From Staphylotrichum longicolle (lineage: Eukaryota > Ascomycota > Sordariomycetes > Sordariales > Chaetomiaceae), in the NCBI GenBank assembly GCA_019096155.1, contig JAHCVI010000001.1:3658001-3722000 (forward strand): 64,000 bases of DNA, in the 5' to 3' direction. The translations under genes and the position numbers were made by a program. A model generated the notes under the pieces. The model saw only the letters and a list, made by a program, of their open reading frames with translations. It did not search any database and had not been told where the DNA came from. This document shows positions 21,743 to 32,204 of this stretch, piece by piece. Within the stretch, counting starts at the first letter, position 1. Each line of letters begins with the position of its first letter.

Positions 21743-23536
21743 TCAAGGATTCGTCACCTTCTCATCCGCATTTGACGAATCATCATCGCTCTTTTCCGGC
21801 GGTGCCGCTGTTGCCGGTTCCGGTGCTGGCGCAGGTGTTGTAGGTGGCGGCGGAATGGCTGGCTTCTTCCTCCACTCAGGGCCGTAGATCGCAAGAGCTG
21901 TGCAAAGACCTTGGCTTCAGTCACATCTACGCGAGAAACGACGATTCGTAACTCACCAGTAGCGCTGATGCTAAAAACGAGCAAAACAACCAAAGCAAAG
22001 CTCGTGTAGTACCAGCCAAACCCCATTCTCACCACCAGCGGCGGCGTGATAACCGCAGTGATGGCTGCCGCGGGTTCCTCATCATGTCTCTAATGCCATC
22101 GCACCGGCCGAAGCCTGCGGAGCGCACTCGGTCAAGAACGCAAACGTCACAACAAGAACCGACGACATCCCAAGCCACTAGTGAGAATCCCGAATATCAG
22201 CACAAGAACGGACACCGACACCCGTTGGGGAGCACATACCTAACGCCGTAGCGACCAACACCGCCGCGGGATGCACCCCCTTCTCCACACACCACCCATA
22301 CATGACCGTCCCGGCCACACACACCACCGCCCCCCAGACCTGATCCACCAGCCGCCTCTCCGGCGCCACCTTGCCGTCCGGCATCTTTTTAGCCACCCGC
22401 GCCCGCCGCCAGTCCGAGAACCGCCCCGCCAGCATCGACCCGCTCACAATGGCTACGCCCAGCGCGAGGTACCCGCCGCCGACGGCCGTCACGGACCAGC
22501 CGTACCGCTTCACGAGCACGTCTGACAGGCCGACGGCGATGGCAAAGTAATTCGCAAACATCAGCGCGGTGTACAGGGCCGCGATGCTGATCGGCGGGTA
22601 GCGGAAGAGGCGCCAGAAGGTGGTGAGGGAGGGTTTGGGGGGGCGGGGGCCGCGCTCCGATTCGGGGGCGAGCGGGGAGACGAGGCGAGGGGGGAGGAGC
22701 AGAAGGGAAGAGGAGGAGGAATACATGGCGCCGTTGCCGACGCGGAAACGGAGGGTTTCCGGGAAGGCGAAGAGCATGACCAGCCAGGTGATGCCGACGG
22801 CGATGGCTGATCGGATGCGTGGTCGGTTAGCAGGGTTGGGGTTGGGTGAAGGGGAAGGGTATGGTGTGTGTGTGCGTACCTAGGAAGCCGAACGTCCAGC
22901 GCCAGGAGGCCTGGCCTGTGATCACGCCGCCGAGGACGGGGCCGATGGTCGGGCCGAGGTTGGGCCCCAGCAGGAAGATGGACATGGCGAAACCTCGCCG
23001 GGCCGGCTCCGTGACCTGTTCTGGTGGTCAGTGACCGACCGCGAGGAGAGGAGAGGGGAATTGGAAAGACATAGAGGAGAAAGAGAGAAACACACATCAG
23101 CCACAGTCCCAGCACCCAACGTAATGACTGATGAGCACCCAAAAGCCTGTACCATGCGCAAGAAGACCAAGGCGCCAAAGTTGGCTGGCAGCGCGGCCAA
23201 CAGGATATTGGCGGCGAGATAGATGGCGAGGGCGATGAGGTAGAGCGGCCTCCTCCCCTTCCAGTCCGAAATGGAGGACCAGAACAGGGCCGCAAAAGCG
23301 CAGAGGAGCATGAACACCGACACGGTCACATTGATGGCCGTGCTGTTGACCCTGAAGTCTTGCTCCAACACGGGCAGGGCCGGCAGGTAGATGCCGCCTG
23401 CGAGAGGGCCTAGGAAGCCGGCGGTGCTCACCAGGCCGATGATGAAGCCCCGTCGCGCCGGCGTAAAGCCCGAGTATGGGGGTTCAGGTTTTGCTTCTGC
23501 TTGCTGTTCGGTGTCGGCCATGGTTGCGGTATTCAT
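21743..23536 (-). CDS. DHA1-type MFS transporter, C-terminal part with apparent frameshifts
   Basis: The supported exons are 23536-23096, 23015-22880 and 22806-22240, with a last exon near 21743 ending in a Pro/Ala/acidic tail (ending DEKVTNP). The N-terminal half reads like drug:H+ antiporters of the DHA1 family (polyamine/mycotoxin exporters): a cytosolic Pro/Glu start, GFIIGLVSTAGFLGPLAGGIYLPALP, the loop SDWKGRRPLY, and motif C in helix 5 (LGPNLGPTIGPVLGG). Helices 7-11 follow. Between about 22180 and 22060 the coding signal (MSSVLVVTFAFLTECAP, then MMRNP, then AAAITAVITPPLVVRMGFGWYY) lies in three successive frames, so at least two or three single-base indels would be needed for one protein. 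Efflux of the cluster product is the likely role if functional. Divergent from the P450 gene. Confidence 0.8.
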
Positions 23537-24190
23537 CGAGGCCGGTGACTGACATGGCTGGGGAATGGGCTAACTCAGGGGCTGCGGCGCTTTATTGGGG
23601 GGCGTCTGTCGTTCTCCTTTCCTGGTTGTCTCTTCCTTGACGGTCTCAAGTGTGGTTCTTGCGATTTGTCACGTCAGCTCCGACCTCTTTCCCCTTCGCG
23701 ACCCCTTCTCTTCAACGGACGACTTGCATGGGCGAATCTGAGGCGCACGCCCATGGCGTGTGGGGGTGCCACAAAAAAACCTGCTCTATTTCTGCTCGCC
23801 AGGGCTGTCACAGGCTCACTCAAGTTCCGTTGCAAGCACGCTAGGGCAAAGCCGCATGTCTGGGCAGCCATCCTGGTTTTCTGCCCAATACGGGATGTGA
23901 CTTGGAGTGACATTGCATGTTGACATGCCACATCCCGGATGCTTACACCGTAGTGTTACTCGCTAGACGTGGTCAAAATGGGAGGTTCCATTGCGAGCTT
24001 GGAACGCAGACCTGTCAACCGGGGACTTGGGACGCCCTCAGCTCCAAACCGAAGCGGCGTGGACTTAGCTGGACTGAAGATATCACACTGCCAGGGGTTA
24101 TAAAGTATGGTGTGATAGCTTCACAAATGCGAATTTGGTAGTTGAATCCGCGACATCGACCGGCCCCTTTCCATCACGCAACCATTCCAA
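23537..24190. promoter_or_regulatory. divergent promoter region of the MFS and P450 genes
   Basis: A 654-bp region lies between divergent start codons. A TATAAAG box at 24099-24105 lies 86-92 bp upstream of the P450 start and is a good core promoter candidate. Confidence 0.6.
24099..24105 (+). promoter_or_regulatory. TATA box of the P450 gene
   Basis: TATAAAG, 86-92 bp upstream of the P450 ATG, in the MFS-P450 divergent region. Confidence 0.55.
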
Positions 24191-26012
24191 ATGTTGCTAC
24201 TAGCGCTCATCACATTTGCCGAGCTGGTCCTGGTAGTGGCAGTGGCCGTGGCAGTTGTTTACTTTTTGATCCTCTTGCCGCCACGGCACCCGAGCAACAT
24301 CCCAACCATCCCGTTTTGGGTCGCGCTGCTGCCTTTCTTCAAGGACGTCGACCAGTCCGAGATTTTCCGCAAGTACATCGACCAGCCCCTTCGGACCCAC
24401 GGCGCTGTCAAGCTCTTCTTCGGGGCCCAATGGAACATCCTCGTCCACCGCCCGTCCTTTCTGGTTGAGATATTTCGGGACGAAGACTTGTACCAGAAAA
24501 GCGGCAACCAGAAGAAAATCCCCCACAGCGTACTAGCAGCGTTCTTGGGTACGCGTGAAACGGCTCCCTCCCCCTCACCGATCCCAGCGGTCAAAGGCTG
24601 CAGGGTTCCATCGCAGGCGGGTTGTCAAGCTGACGTGAGAGGTGCAGGCGACAACATCATCTCGAGCCACGGGCCGACATGGCAGACGTACCGGGCTGTG
24701 ATCAAACCGGGCCTGCAACAGAAGTTCAACGCCGGGCTCGTGGCCAAGAATGCCGCTCAGCTGTGCCGCCTCATCCAGCAGGCGACCCAGAAGGCGGGCG
24801 GACATGGTATCACAGTGCAGGACCTGCTGCAGCGATACTCGGTTGCAAATTGCTCCGAGGTGTTGCTTAATATGAAGCTGCAGGTGAGTCCAGATCAAGC
24901 CTCCCCTTTCACCGGTTCGACGACGTTGGATGGTAGCGGGGACCGGGGGTGTTTCCGGGAGCTGTTGTGCAACCCTGCATGTGCGCGCATTGTGGCACTG
25001 GGGATCTGAGTGCGTGTTGGGCTGACGAACCACGTTGACAGGCTCTCGAACGCGCGGATGCGCGAGTGAATGTGCTCCGGACGGCTGTGAAGAGGGAAAT
25101 CTTTAGGCCCGTGTTCATGAACTTTCCAGTGCTCGACCACATGCCATTTCCCAGCCGCAACAACGCGCGCGCTTTAGTGGCGGCCTTCAAGAACGAGCTC
25201 AAATCCGCGCTGGTCCGGGGTGCTGCTGGTGACGCCGGCGCTCTTGGCGGCGAGGGATTCGGCAAGGGGGACGAGGAGGGGTCCAAGCCGGGGCTTGGCC
25301 GCCGCATGCTCGACGCCGCGGAGGCCGGCCTCTGGTCCGAAAAGCAGCTGCTCGACAACCTGACCGTCGTGTTCGTGGCTGGTCAGGAAAATCCTCAGCT
25401 GCTGATGATTTCGGCCTTGTACCTCTTGGCAAAGCATCCGGTGAGCTCCTTTTCCAACTTTCTTTCCACAACCCCTGTCTCCCGACTTGCGTTGCAGTGA
25501 ACAGACGCAACGAATCTTTGGTAACGAGCGTTGCTCCTTACTAACACGCCTTACCGGGTTACCAGGCGGCGCAGGACGCCATTCTTGGCGAGCTGTCAGC
25601 AGGGGGCACAGGCGACGAATTCGCCGAACAGCAACAGCAAGGCTTGCCGTACCTCACCTCGGTCATCTACGAATGCCTGCGCTTGTTTCCGCCTATTGGC
25701 CAGCTTATCAACCGGCGGGTTGACGCCGACGTGGTCCTCGGCGACAACATCGTCATCCCCAAGGGCGCCTACGTCGGATACAACTGCTACTCGACGAACC
25801 GCGATCCCGCGGCGTGGGGCCTCGACGCCGACGAGTTCCGGCCCGAGCGGTGGGGCGTCACGTCGGAACAGATCCAGCGGCAGTATCGTCAGCGCCGGGC
25901 ACGGGCCGAGTTCATCTCGTTCCACGGCGGCCGCCGGGCGTGTTTGGGCGAACGGTTTGCCATGCTGCAGATGAGGGTTACATTGACCGTTCTGGTGCGC
26001 CAGTTCCGCTGA
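24191..26012 (+). CDS. membrane-anchored cytochrome P450, early stop near the C-terminus
   Basis: Four exons (24191-24548, 24648-24883, 25042-25440, 25566-26012) give 479 aa; all three introns keep phase. A hydrophobic N-terminal anchor (residues about 1-28) leads to a Pro-rich hinge. The I-helix motif reads VAGQENPQ (the AGxE/D-T position), ECLRLFPP holds the K-helix ExxR, and FHGGRRACLGERF is the haem-binding Cys loop. The stop TGA at 26010-26012 comes about 20 residues after the haem Cys. In the same frame WLDPAWVDRKTP follows, which looks like the usual end of such P450s and stays open for 38 codons, so the stop may be a nonsense mutation or a sequencing error. Located between the MFS exporter and the isocyanide synthase, it is a candidate tailoring oxidase of the isonitrile pathway. 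Confidence 0.88.
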
Positions 26013-27852
26013 TGGCTGGATCCAGCCTGGGTTGACCGCAAGACCCCTGTGAGTGGACCTCTCCCAACATGGAGTTTGTCTCTGTTCCGGCAACCCCCCG
26101 GTGTGCGGAGCAACATTTGTCTGTTTTAGCCCTTGGACAGCGACTAATGTGTGGGGGTGTAAATAGGCCGGACCATTGTATCCAAGGGCGCTGAGACTCG
26201 TTTTTGCTCACAGAGAGGAGGAACCCCTAGCCTAGGCCGCTTGCGAGTGCCGAACTTGAACATGATATGGAAGGTACATGTACATGTATATACCTCTGTA
26301 GGTAGCAGTTAAAGGTGAGGTACCTTGACGGTTACTGCAGGAATTCTAGAGTCGCGCAACACCGATCCCTGCTTGTTCTTTACTACTCTTGTCAATATTT
26401 CCTCGGTGAGGCAAAGCCAAGATCGTCGGTGACATGGCACCTGTGTTGCAGCCCTTGTTCTACATGCCCATGCCTCCACAAGATGGCAGCTCACAATGTG
26501 CTCGGCGAGCCTTCGGCGTCACTTGGCATTTGATAATGTGAAGAGACGGCGCGGCGGAGGCTCGCAGAACACTGATTGGTCTCCTTCCAGCGCCCAAGGA
26601 CATCTCTTCTTTGCACCACGAACTACGAATCCCTCGGGCCCGTGTCATAACCTTGTCCTTCCGGTCCCGAGCCAGGGGCCTGGATCCTGCGAACCCAGGT
26701 ATGTAACAGTACCTATCCGCAGGAGTGTAACAGTAATATCGGCAAGGCTTAAATTTCCTTGGGGAGTGTGTGAACGGTGCTAACGAGGGAGAGCTGCATT
26801 GACGGCATGACATGTACCTTAACTATGCCCAAACAGTAGGATGAACGCATGTGATGCCCAAAATGGAGACAACCCGCGAAGCTTCAGAAAGCTGAACATC
26901 ATCTCGATACCAAAACACTGACACCATGATACGTGAGAGAAACGCGCTGCCGGCAAGTCATGTTGAGTTCATCAGACCACAAGCGTGGGGGCTTAGCAAC
27001 CGCCAAATACCAGTCACCTTGAAGGGAGCTCTCGAAGAAGACCAAGCCGGACATGTCGTTCAAATGGTGGAAACGGGGGCCATGATGCCGCAAGGTGTGA
27101 ATGACATTTGCCCTGCACGCTCGCGTCTTTTGGACACACATTGATGAGACCAACTTCAAGGGGCAAAGTTGCCAACTTGGGGGTACCATGGGATGGCTCA
27201 TCTCCATCCTAACACCAGTCCCCTGGCATGAACACTCCCACGGCTCCATGTTCATCTGGAAATGAATGGCGTAGGTCAAAACCATTGATGCTTTGCTCCG
27301 GTCGTTCAACGTCACCCCTATCGGGGGGTGAACAAAACAAAATCTGGGCTGCTGTCCAAAGTTATCTGCCGCAGGGAACATGTAGCAAAAATCAAACGTT
27401 CAATCATCCTTTGTAGCTTTGGCGTGCTTGTCCAATGTGCCTTCGTGGCGTTCGTCAACCTGGCCGCCTGAGACCCCCCTCCCCTGGTCGCTCAGGCGGC
27501 GATTCCTTGCTCTCCTGGCAGCAACCAATACGCCCGTTTGCGAAGATGGTTTCCAGGTTATTTGGTTTCCGGAGCAGTTCGTGGGGGAGGCTGCCCGTAG
27601 CACCTACACTGCCGTGACGTCCCATGGGAAAGGGATGGGGATACGAAGCATGCGGTGAAGACTGGAGTTGCGGGGTCAGTGCTGATGCCATTGGCTTGCT
27701 TGGCAGTAGCTTACTTCCGAGTATAATAACATAGCCCACGGTGTAAGTGTCCGGTGGTGGATACGCCATCCTCGTCGTTAACCTGCGCATTTCTTCTCTC
27801 ATTGTCCCGAACTTCCGGTTGCAACCTCTCACAGTTTCATCTCAGCTACAAG
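26013..27852. other. 1.8-kb intergenic before the isocyanide synthase
   Basis: No gene is supported; a minus-strand open frame at 26899-27381 has no recognisable features. A TTTGCTCA octamer (Mac1-type core) is at 26203-26210. A TATAATAA box at 27722-27729 lies about 125-131 bp before the isocyanide synthase start. Confidence 0.5.
27722..27729 (+). promoter_or_regulatory. TATA-like box of the isocyanide synthase gene
   Basis: TATAATAA about 125-131 bp before the isocyanide synthase ATG. Confidence 0.4.
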
Positions 27853-29851
27853 ATGGATACCTCCAACGACGGCACGTCTGTGTACCACCGCCTCGGGGCA
27901 ATGGTTTTGTTTGACGCGTCAGGCACGCTTCTCTGTGCAACAGGACCGCTGGATGAGTGGATCACTGCCCGTTGGAAATCTTGCGTTCCTTTTCTCCTCC
28001 GCCAAGACCGAGCACTATCGCCGACAGCCACCTTCGTGGGCTCCCTCAGAGACGGGTCCCGCTCAGTGACCATCTATCGCGGCCAACGGCTCCCGGGTGG
28101 CAACACCACTGGCCTCATCCTCGAGTCAACGGGCCCAGAAAACGAGTTTGACTCTTTCTTTGTCGGACTGATCCTCAATCAAAGCACTTTTGCCTTTAAC
28201 CGCCCCACGGCGTTGTCGGCCACCGAGGACAGAAGAGCCGCTGCCTCGGCTGCGGACATCACAGCACTCTTTGACTCTTACCTCCGATACCAAGGCAAGG
28301 ACGACAAATGGACAGCTGGCGGGTCCGACTACTTTCTCAGCTGTGCTAAGCGTTTCACGGCCAAGCGCACAAAGATCGAACTCTGTCTGCCAGCGTTTCC
28401 CTGCAAGTCGTCCAACCTGAACAAGGTCACGGGAAAAAGCCCGGACCGCGGGGAGTGGTTGGCCCTCGAGCGTCTTCACGGCTTCGTCGAGGCCATTGAG
28501 AAGGTGTACGCTCCTGGAGCGATGGTTTGGATCATCAGCGATGGCCATGTGTTCAGTGACTGCAGTAAGGTCCCCCTTTTCCATTGTTAGCTGGATTATA
28601 ACACTGACCCGGGCTCGCCCAGTTGGCGTGGACGACGCGGATGTTGACCGATACGGGCAACAGCTCTCCGAGATGAATCGCTCCATTGGCACCGCCCGCG
28701 GTCGTTTGGATCGTGTCCAGTTCAGGTCGCTCGTCGACCTCTTCAACTTGCATCAGAGCGAATTGTCAGTCCCGCAAACCGGGTCCTATTCAGCAATGGC
28801 GGACCGGCTCTGCATTCCGTCGCTGGAGCACCATGTGCCAACGTCGGTGACTGAGGAAGCTGAGCTGTGCAGACGCATCCTGATGGCGGGATGCCAGCCG
28901 CAGCGGTCTGCGGTGCGCAGCCTCATCGAGTCGCGAGACGCCGCCGTGTTGGCTCTGTACCGCGGCTTCTCACGGTTCATGCTTGAAGATCTGGAGCTTC
29001 ATCCGTTTATGGAGAAGATGAGTCGGTCGAAGCAAAAGAAGGTCTCATGCGAGGTGGCTTTTGAGATGATCCTGGTTCGTTTCTTTCTCCTAGTTCATCC
29101 CGTCCGCTTCAATTATGAACTGTAAGCTAACCAAATCCCTCGAATCAACAGAGGAACCAAGCTTATTCGAATCTCGTGGAAATGCTCTTTCCCCACCATC
29201 TACGCTTGTCCATCCATGCGTGAGTTAAGTCTCCACCGTTTTCTGTAAACCACCTCGACCCCTAACAATCCTGCTCTCAGGCACAACAACGCGGGGCCCA
29301 AGTTTGGCATTCAACTCTTTGACCCGGCCTCAGTCCGGGTGGCCGCATCGCTCGCTGCAGACAGCGCAGCTATGACCGCAGTGGACTTGCTCCACATCCC
29401 GACGCCCTGGCACAACTGTGTTGTCAAGCTCGGTGACAGGTTAATTGTTACCAAGAGCAAGACCGCAAGGAACGTGGTGGCGTCCGGCACTTTGGAAGGG
29501 GGTCTGGTTCAGGGCAGGCCCGGCGAGCCTGGCGGTGCCTGTTTCGAGCTCCGGAACCCGGTATTCTCGACGGCGGCGACATATCCGGACGATGCCGAGG
29601 ACAGCAAGGCGCAAGTAGAGGTCAAAACACCGGCCGTGCAAGTTGTGGAAGCAGAGATCCCACCTCGCCCAATGGACGGCTCAAATGTTAACGGCACGAG
29701 CGGACAGCTGACAAAACCCGGTCCACTTAACTCAGTCTGGCTTGTCTGGCTGCGGAGGTTGACCGCGTGGTGGCTGTGGTCGAGGTCATCAGCCTACGCT
29801 CTCTCTAATAACCCATACCACGAACACAAGTCCCAGAGCCTGGGAGCGTAA
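27853..29851 (+). CDS. isocyanide synthase, DIT1/PvcA family
   Basis: Four exons (27853-28564, 28623-29074, 29152-29219, 29281-29851) give 600 aa; introns of 58, 77 and 61 nt keep phase. The centre matches pyoverdine/dityrosine biosynthesis proteins (PvcA, Dit1, fungal Ics): LCLPAFPCKSSNLNKV with the conserved FPCKS motif, PDRGEWLALERL, PGAMVWIISDGHVFSD and IGVDDADVDRY, then AVLALYRGFSRFMLEDL. These enzymes turn the amino group of Tyr, Trp or similar acids into an isonitrile using ribulose-5-phosphate. A 130-residue N-terminal and a 150-residue C-terminal extension are not recognised. No TauD domain is fused here; a separate TauD gene lies at 17.7 kb. The substrate amino acid cannot be told from sequence. 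The first ATG of the long frame with a nearby TATA box was chosen. Confidence 0.85.
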
Positions 29852-30480
29852 TGCGAGGGACGGGTCTGTTTTTTTGGACGGCAAAAAGGGATGAAGGGAA
29901 AGGCTTAGGTGAAGGGCTTCCGGTGGGCGACAAGACCTTCTCCAAGAGCGAGGAGCGCAGGGTGTGGCGGGCGCTGCCCCGGCAGCTGTCGACGCAGGTG
30001 GAGACGTTCATGGCCGTGGTGGTGCCTTTTGTCGAGGCGATGGAGCTCAGGTTTGAGAGCCGCGTGGGCCGGAGCGGCTTCCTGTTCAGCAAGAGGGTGA
30101 CGGGCGAGGCCAGGCTGCTAGGGAGCATGGAGAGAACAGACGCGGTCAAGCGCGCTAGGGGCAAGGTCCTAGGCTCCGGGACTACAGTGGCGGCCTGTCG
30201 ACACATCGCCATCGCCTTTGGGCGCGACTACTTGAAGGGGGAACCTAGGGGTAAATGTGGCGGCGGCGGCGGCCGAGGGCGAGAACTCGGACACGGACAC
30301 GGACACGGACGACGCCATGGACGTCATGGCCGGGCACACCACCAAGACGGCGGAGATACACTACGCGAGACAGATAAACGACGCCGGAGCCCAGTTCGAA
30401 GAGTTCTTACCGCCTGAGCCTCAAGTGGCACTAGTTGTGGCGCTTGCACGAGAAGGGGAACAAGCGGCCGAGGGCCGACG
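29851..30480 (+). pseudogene. degenerate helicase-associated ORF fragment
   Basis: Two adjacent frames carry a protein-like signal. The first (from an ATG overlapping the isocyanide synthase stop as TAATG) includes LSTQVETFMAVVVPFVEAME and AACRHIAIAFGRDYL. The second (from about 30250) continues with DTDTDTDDAMDVMAGHTTKT and AEIHYARQIND. This order resembles the tail region of RecQ-like, telomere-linked-helicase-type ORFs that occur as many decayed copies in filamentous fungi (AxH-TxxT-xYxR element). The frame change and absence of the helicase core mark it as a remnant. It may come from a mobile or subtelomeric element. Assignment is by remembered pattern only. Confidence 0.4.
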
Positions 30481-31403
30481 CGGACGGGGACGGGGACGTA
30501 ATGGGTATTTTCTCTCTCCTCAATGGGCTGCTGTCTTTCTTTCTTCTTCTTTTTTTCTTTTTTTTTTTTTGTTTCCAGCAATGCAGATGCTCCCAGGTCT
30601 GCTCAGTTTACCACTGCTCAGTTTACCACAGAACCCTGCCGCGCAATGACATGAGCGAGCGCAAGCGGGCCATCGAAACACGGGTAGTTTCATTGATACT
30701 TCGTCTACAAAATTGAACATGACGTGAAGTCCCTGTAAAACTGCCCTACTTCTCAGCAACACGCAGCAAAATGGGTGTTGATGCACAGGTAGCTTCCGTA
30801 AACCTTGGGGCTCGCGACAAAATGTAAGAGAATCCGCTCCGGGCAGCTCTGCTGACACAAAGGTCAGCACATACATGCAGATGTCGACGCTCGAAGGCTG
30901 AATCCTTGCTGGGTTCAAGGACCGGCCCTGTCTGGCCCTCGACAACAACCGCCCCCCGATGTGCACATTGAATTCGAAGTGCATTCAAAAGTTGCACAGT
31001 CCCCATCCCGCCCCCCAAAAAGGGTTGACAGCGACTCAGTAGGATCATTATCAGCCCACCACTCGCATTTACGTGCTCAATGTTGGGTGTGCTGCATGTG
31101 AATGAACGCCACAGCTTGCTCAAACTTGCTCAACTACCTTGCGCCAAGATTAGGTACACGCCTGCGGTTGGATCTCCTCGTGTGTTAGTGCAAGAGTGTG
31201 TTGGGGGCCTGTGTCTTGCGTTCAGCTGACATCTGACATGGGGTGGACCATTGTTGGCGTGGGCCTTCGCCATTGATTTTAACGTTGCTGGATGCATCTT
31301 GACCTTCTCCCTTCTCCAGTTTCCAGATCCTTTGTTGGTTTTGAGCAACACGTTTGTGAATCATCTCCGCGTTTACGACACCAACACAAAATCGCGAGCC
31401 ACA
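30481..31403. other. intergenic, promoter of the copper transporter gene
   Basis: A T-rich run (about 30540-30570) and duplicated CTGCTCAGTTTACCA near 30600 are present. No gene is supported. The Mac1-like pair at 31116-31132 is listed separately. Confidence 0.5.
31116..31132 (+). promoter_or_regulatory. tandem Mac1/CuRE-like elements upstream of ctr
   Basis: Two copies of CTTGCTCA (core TTGCTCA at 31116-31122 and 31126-31132) lie exactly 10 bp, one helical turn, apart and 272-288 bp before the Ctr start codon. The copper-sensing factor Mac1 and its filamentous-fungal relative GRISEA bind TTTGCTCA-like sites, often paired, in promoters of copper uptake genes. Both copies have C instead of the first T, so binding is a prediction. 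Confidence 0.5.
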
Positions 31404-32204
31404 ATGGATATGGGACGCGGAGACCACGCCATGCCGACCACTACGGCGGCGGCAGCGGCAGCAACAACATCGGCGGCCATGAGCGGTATGGGCGGCATGG
31501 GCGGCGGCTGCAAGATTTCTGTGCGTCTTGCCACCTTGAACTGGATCTTGACAGCGCAGAGCGGAGGCTGACCGAAAACCATTCAACAGATGCTGTGGAA
31601 CTGGTACACGATCGACTCTTGCTTCATCGCTTCGACATGGAGAATCACCTCGCCAGGCATGATGGCCGGCTCGTGCATTGGCGTCATCCTCTTGACCATG
31701 TCGCTCGAGTTCCTGCGCCGCTCGGTCAAGGAGTACGACCGCTTCCTCCTCCGCCAACACGCCGCGCGCTCGGCCGCCGGTACAAGCTCGCCGACCAAGG
31801 CCGGATCCGACAACGGCGTCGCTTCGATCGCGGCAGTGGGATACCGGCCGAAGATCTGGGAGCAAGCAATCCGCGCCTTTCTCCACATGACCCAGTTCGC
31901 GGTCGCATACTTCATCATGCTGTAGGTTCTCCGTCCCAAATCTGTTGCGCCATCGAAGACGTGCGCATTCAGTGCGTGTCTCTAACGTAAGACTCGACAG
32001 GCTTGCCATGTATTACAACGGCTACATCATCATCTGCATCTTTATCGGCGCGTATCTTGGCTCCTTTGTGTTTCACTGGGAGACCCTCATCCCGTAAGTC
32101 CTTGGCTCGTGAAATATCCCTGGTCCTAGACGAGCTTAGGCTGATAACGGAGTAGTGGTTCTCAGACCTCGGCCACCAAAGAGGCGACTGTGTGCTGCGG
32201 TTAG
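31404..32204 (+). CDS. Ctr-family high-affinity copper transporter
   Basis: Four exons (31404-31520, 31590-31921, 32001-32093, 32156-32204) give 196 aa; all introns keep phase. The N-terminus is Met- and Gly-rich (MDMGRGDHAM, MSGMGGMGGGC), a copper-collecting segment. TM1 starts after MLWNWYTIDSCF and includes GMMAGSCIGVILLTM. TM2 holds the MxxxM copper-gate motif in FIMLLAMYYNGY, and TM3 holds the packing motif GxxxG in GAYLGSFVFHW. The C-terminus ends in a CC pair (TVCCG), the usual cytosolic copper hand-over site. The family forms trimers in plasma or vacuolar membranes and imports Cu(I). Placement next to an isocyanide synthase is unusual, since isonitriles bind copper. The promoter carries paired Mac1-like sites. 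Confidence 0.92.

Noticed and set aside
26203..26210. TTTGCTCA octamer as a regulatory site of the isocyanide synthase
   Set aside because: A single copy 1.6 kb upstream; another copy near 1735 shows that the octamer occurs by chance in the window.
26899..27381. Minus-strand 160-codon ORF in the gap before the isocyanide synthase
   Set aside because: No signal peptide, domain or codon-use support.
31185..31990. Overlapping long ORFs on both strands across the copper transporter gene
   Set aside because: The spliced plus-strand Ctr model has Met-rich, MxxxM, GxxxG and CC features; the others are shadows.
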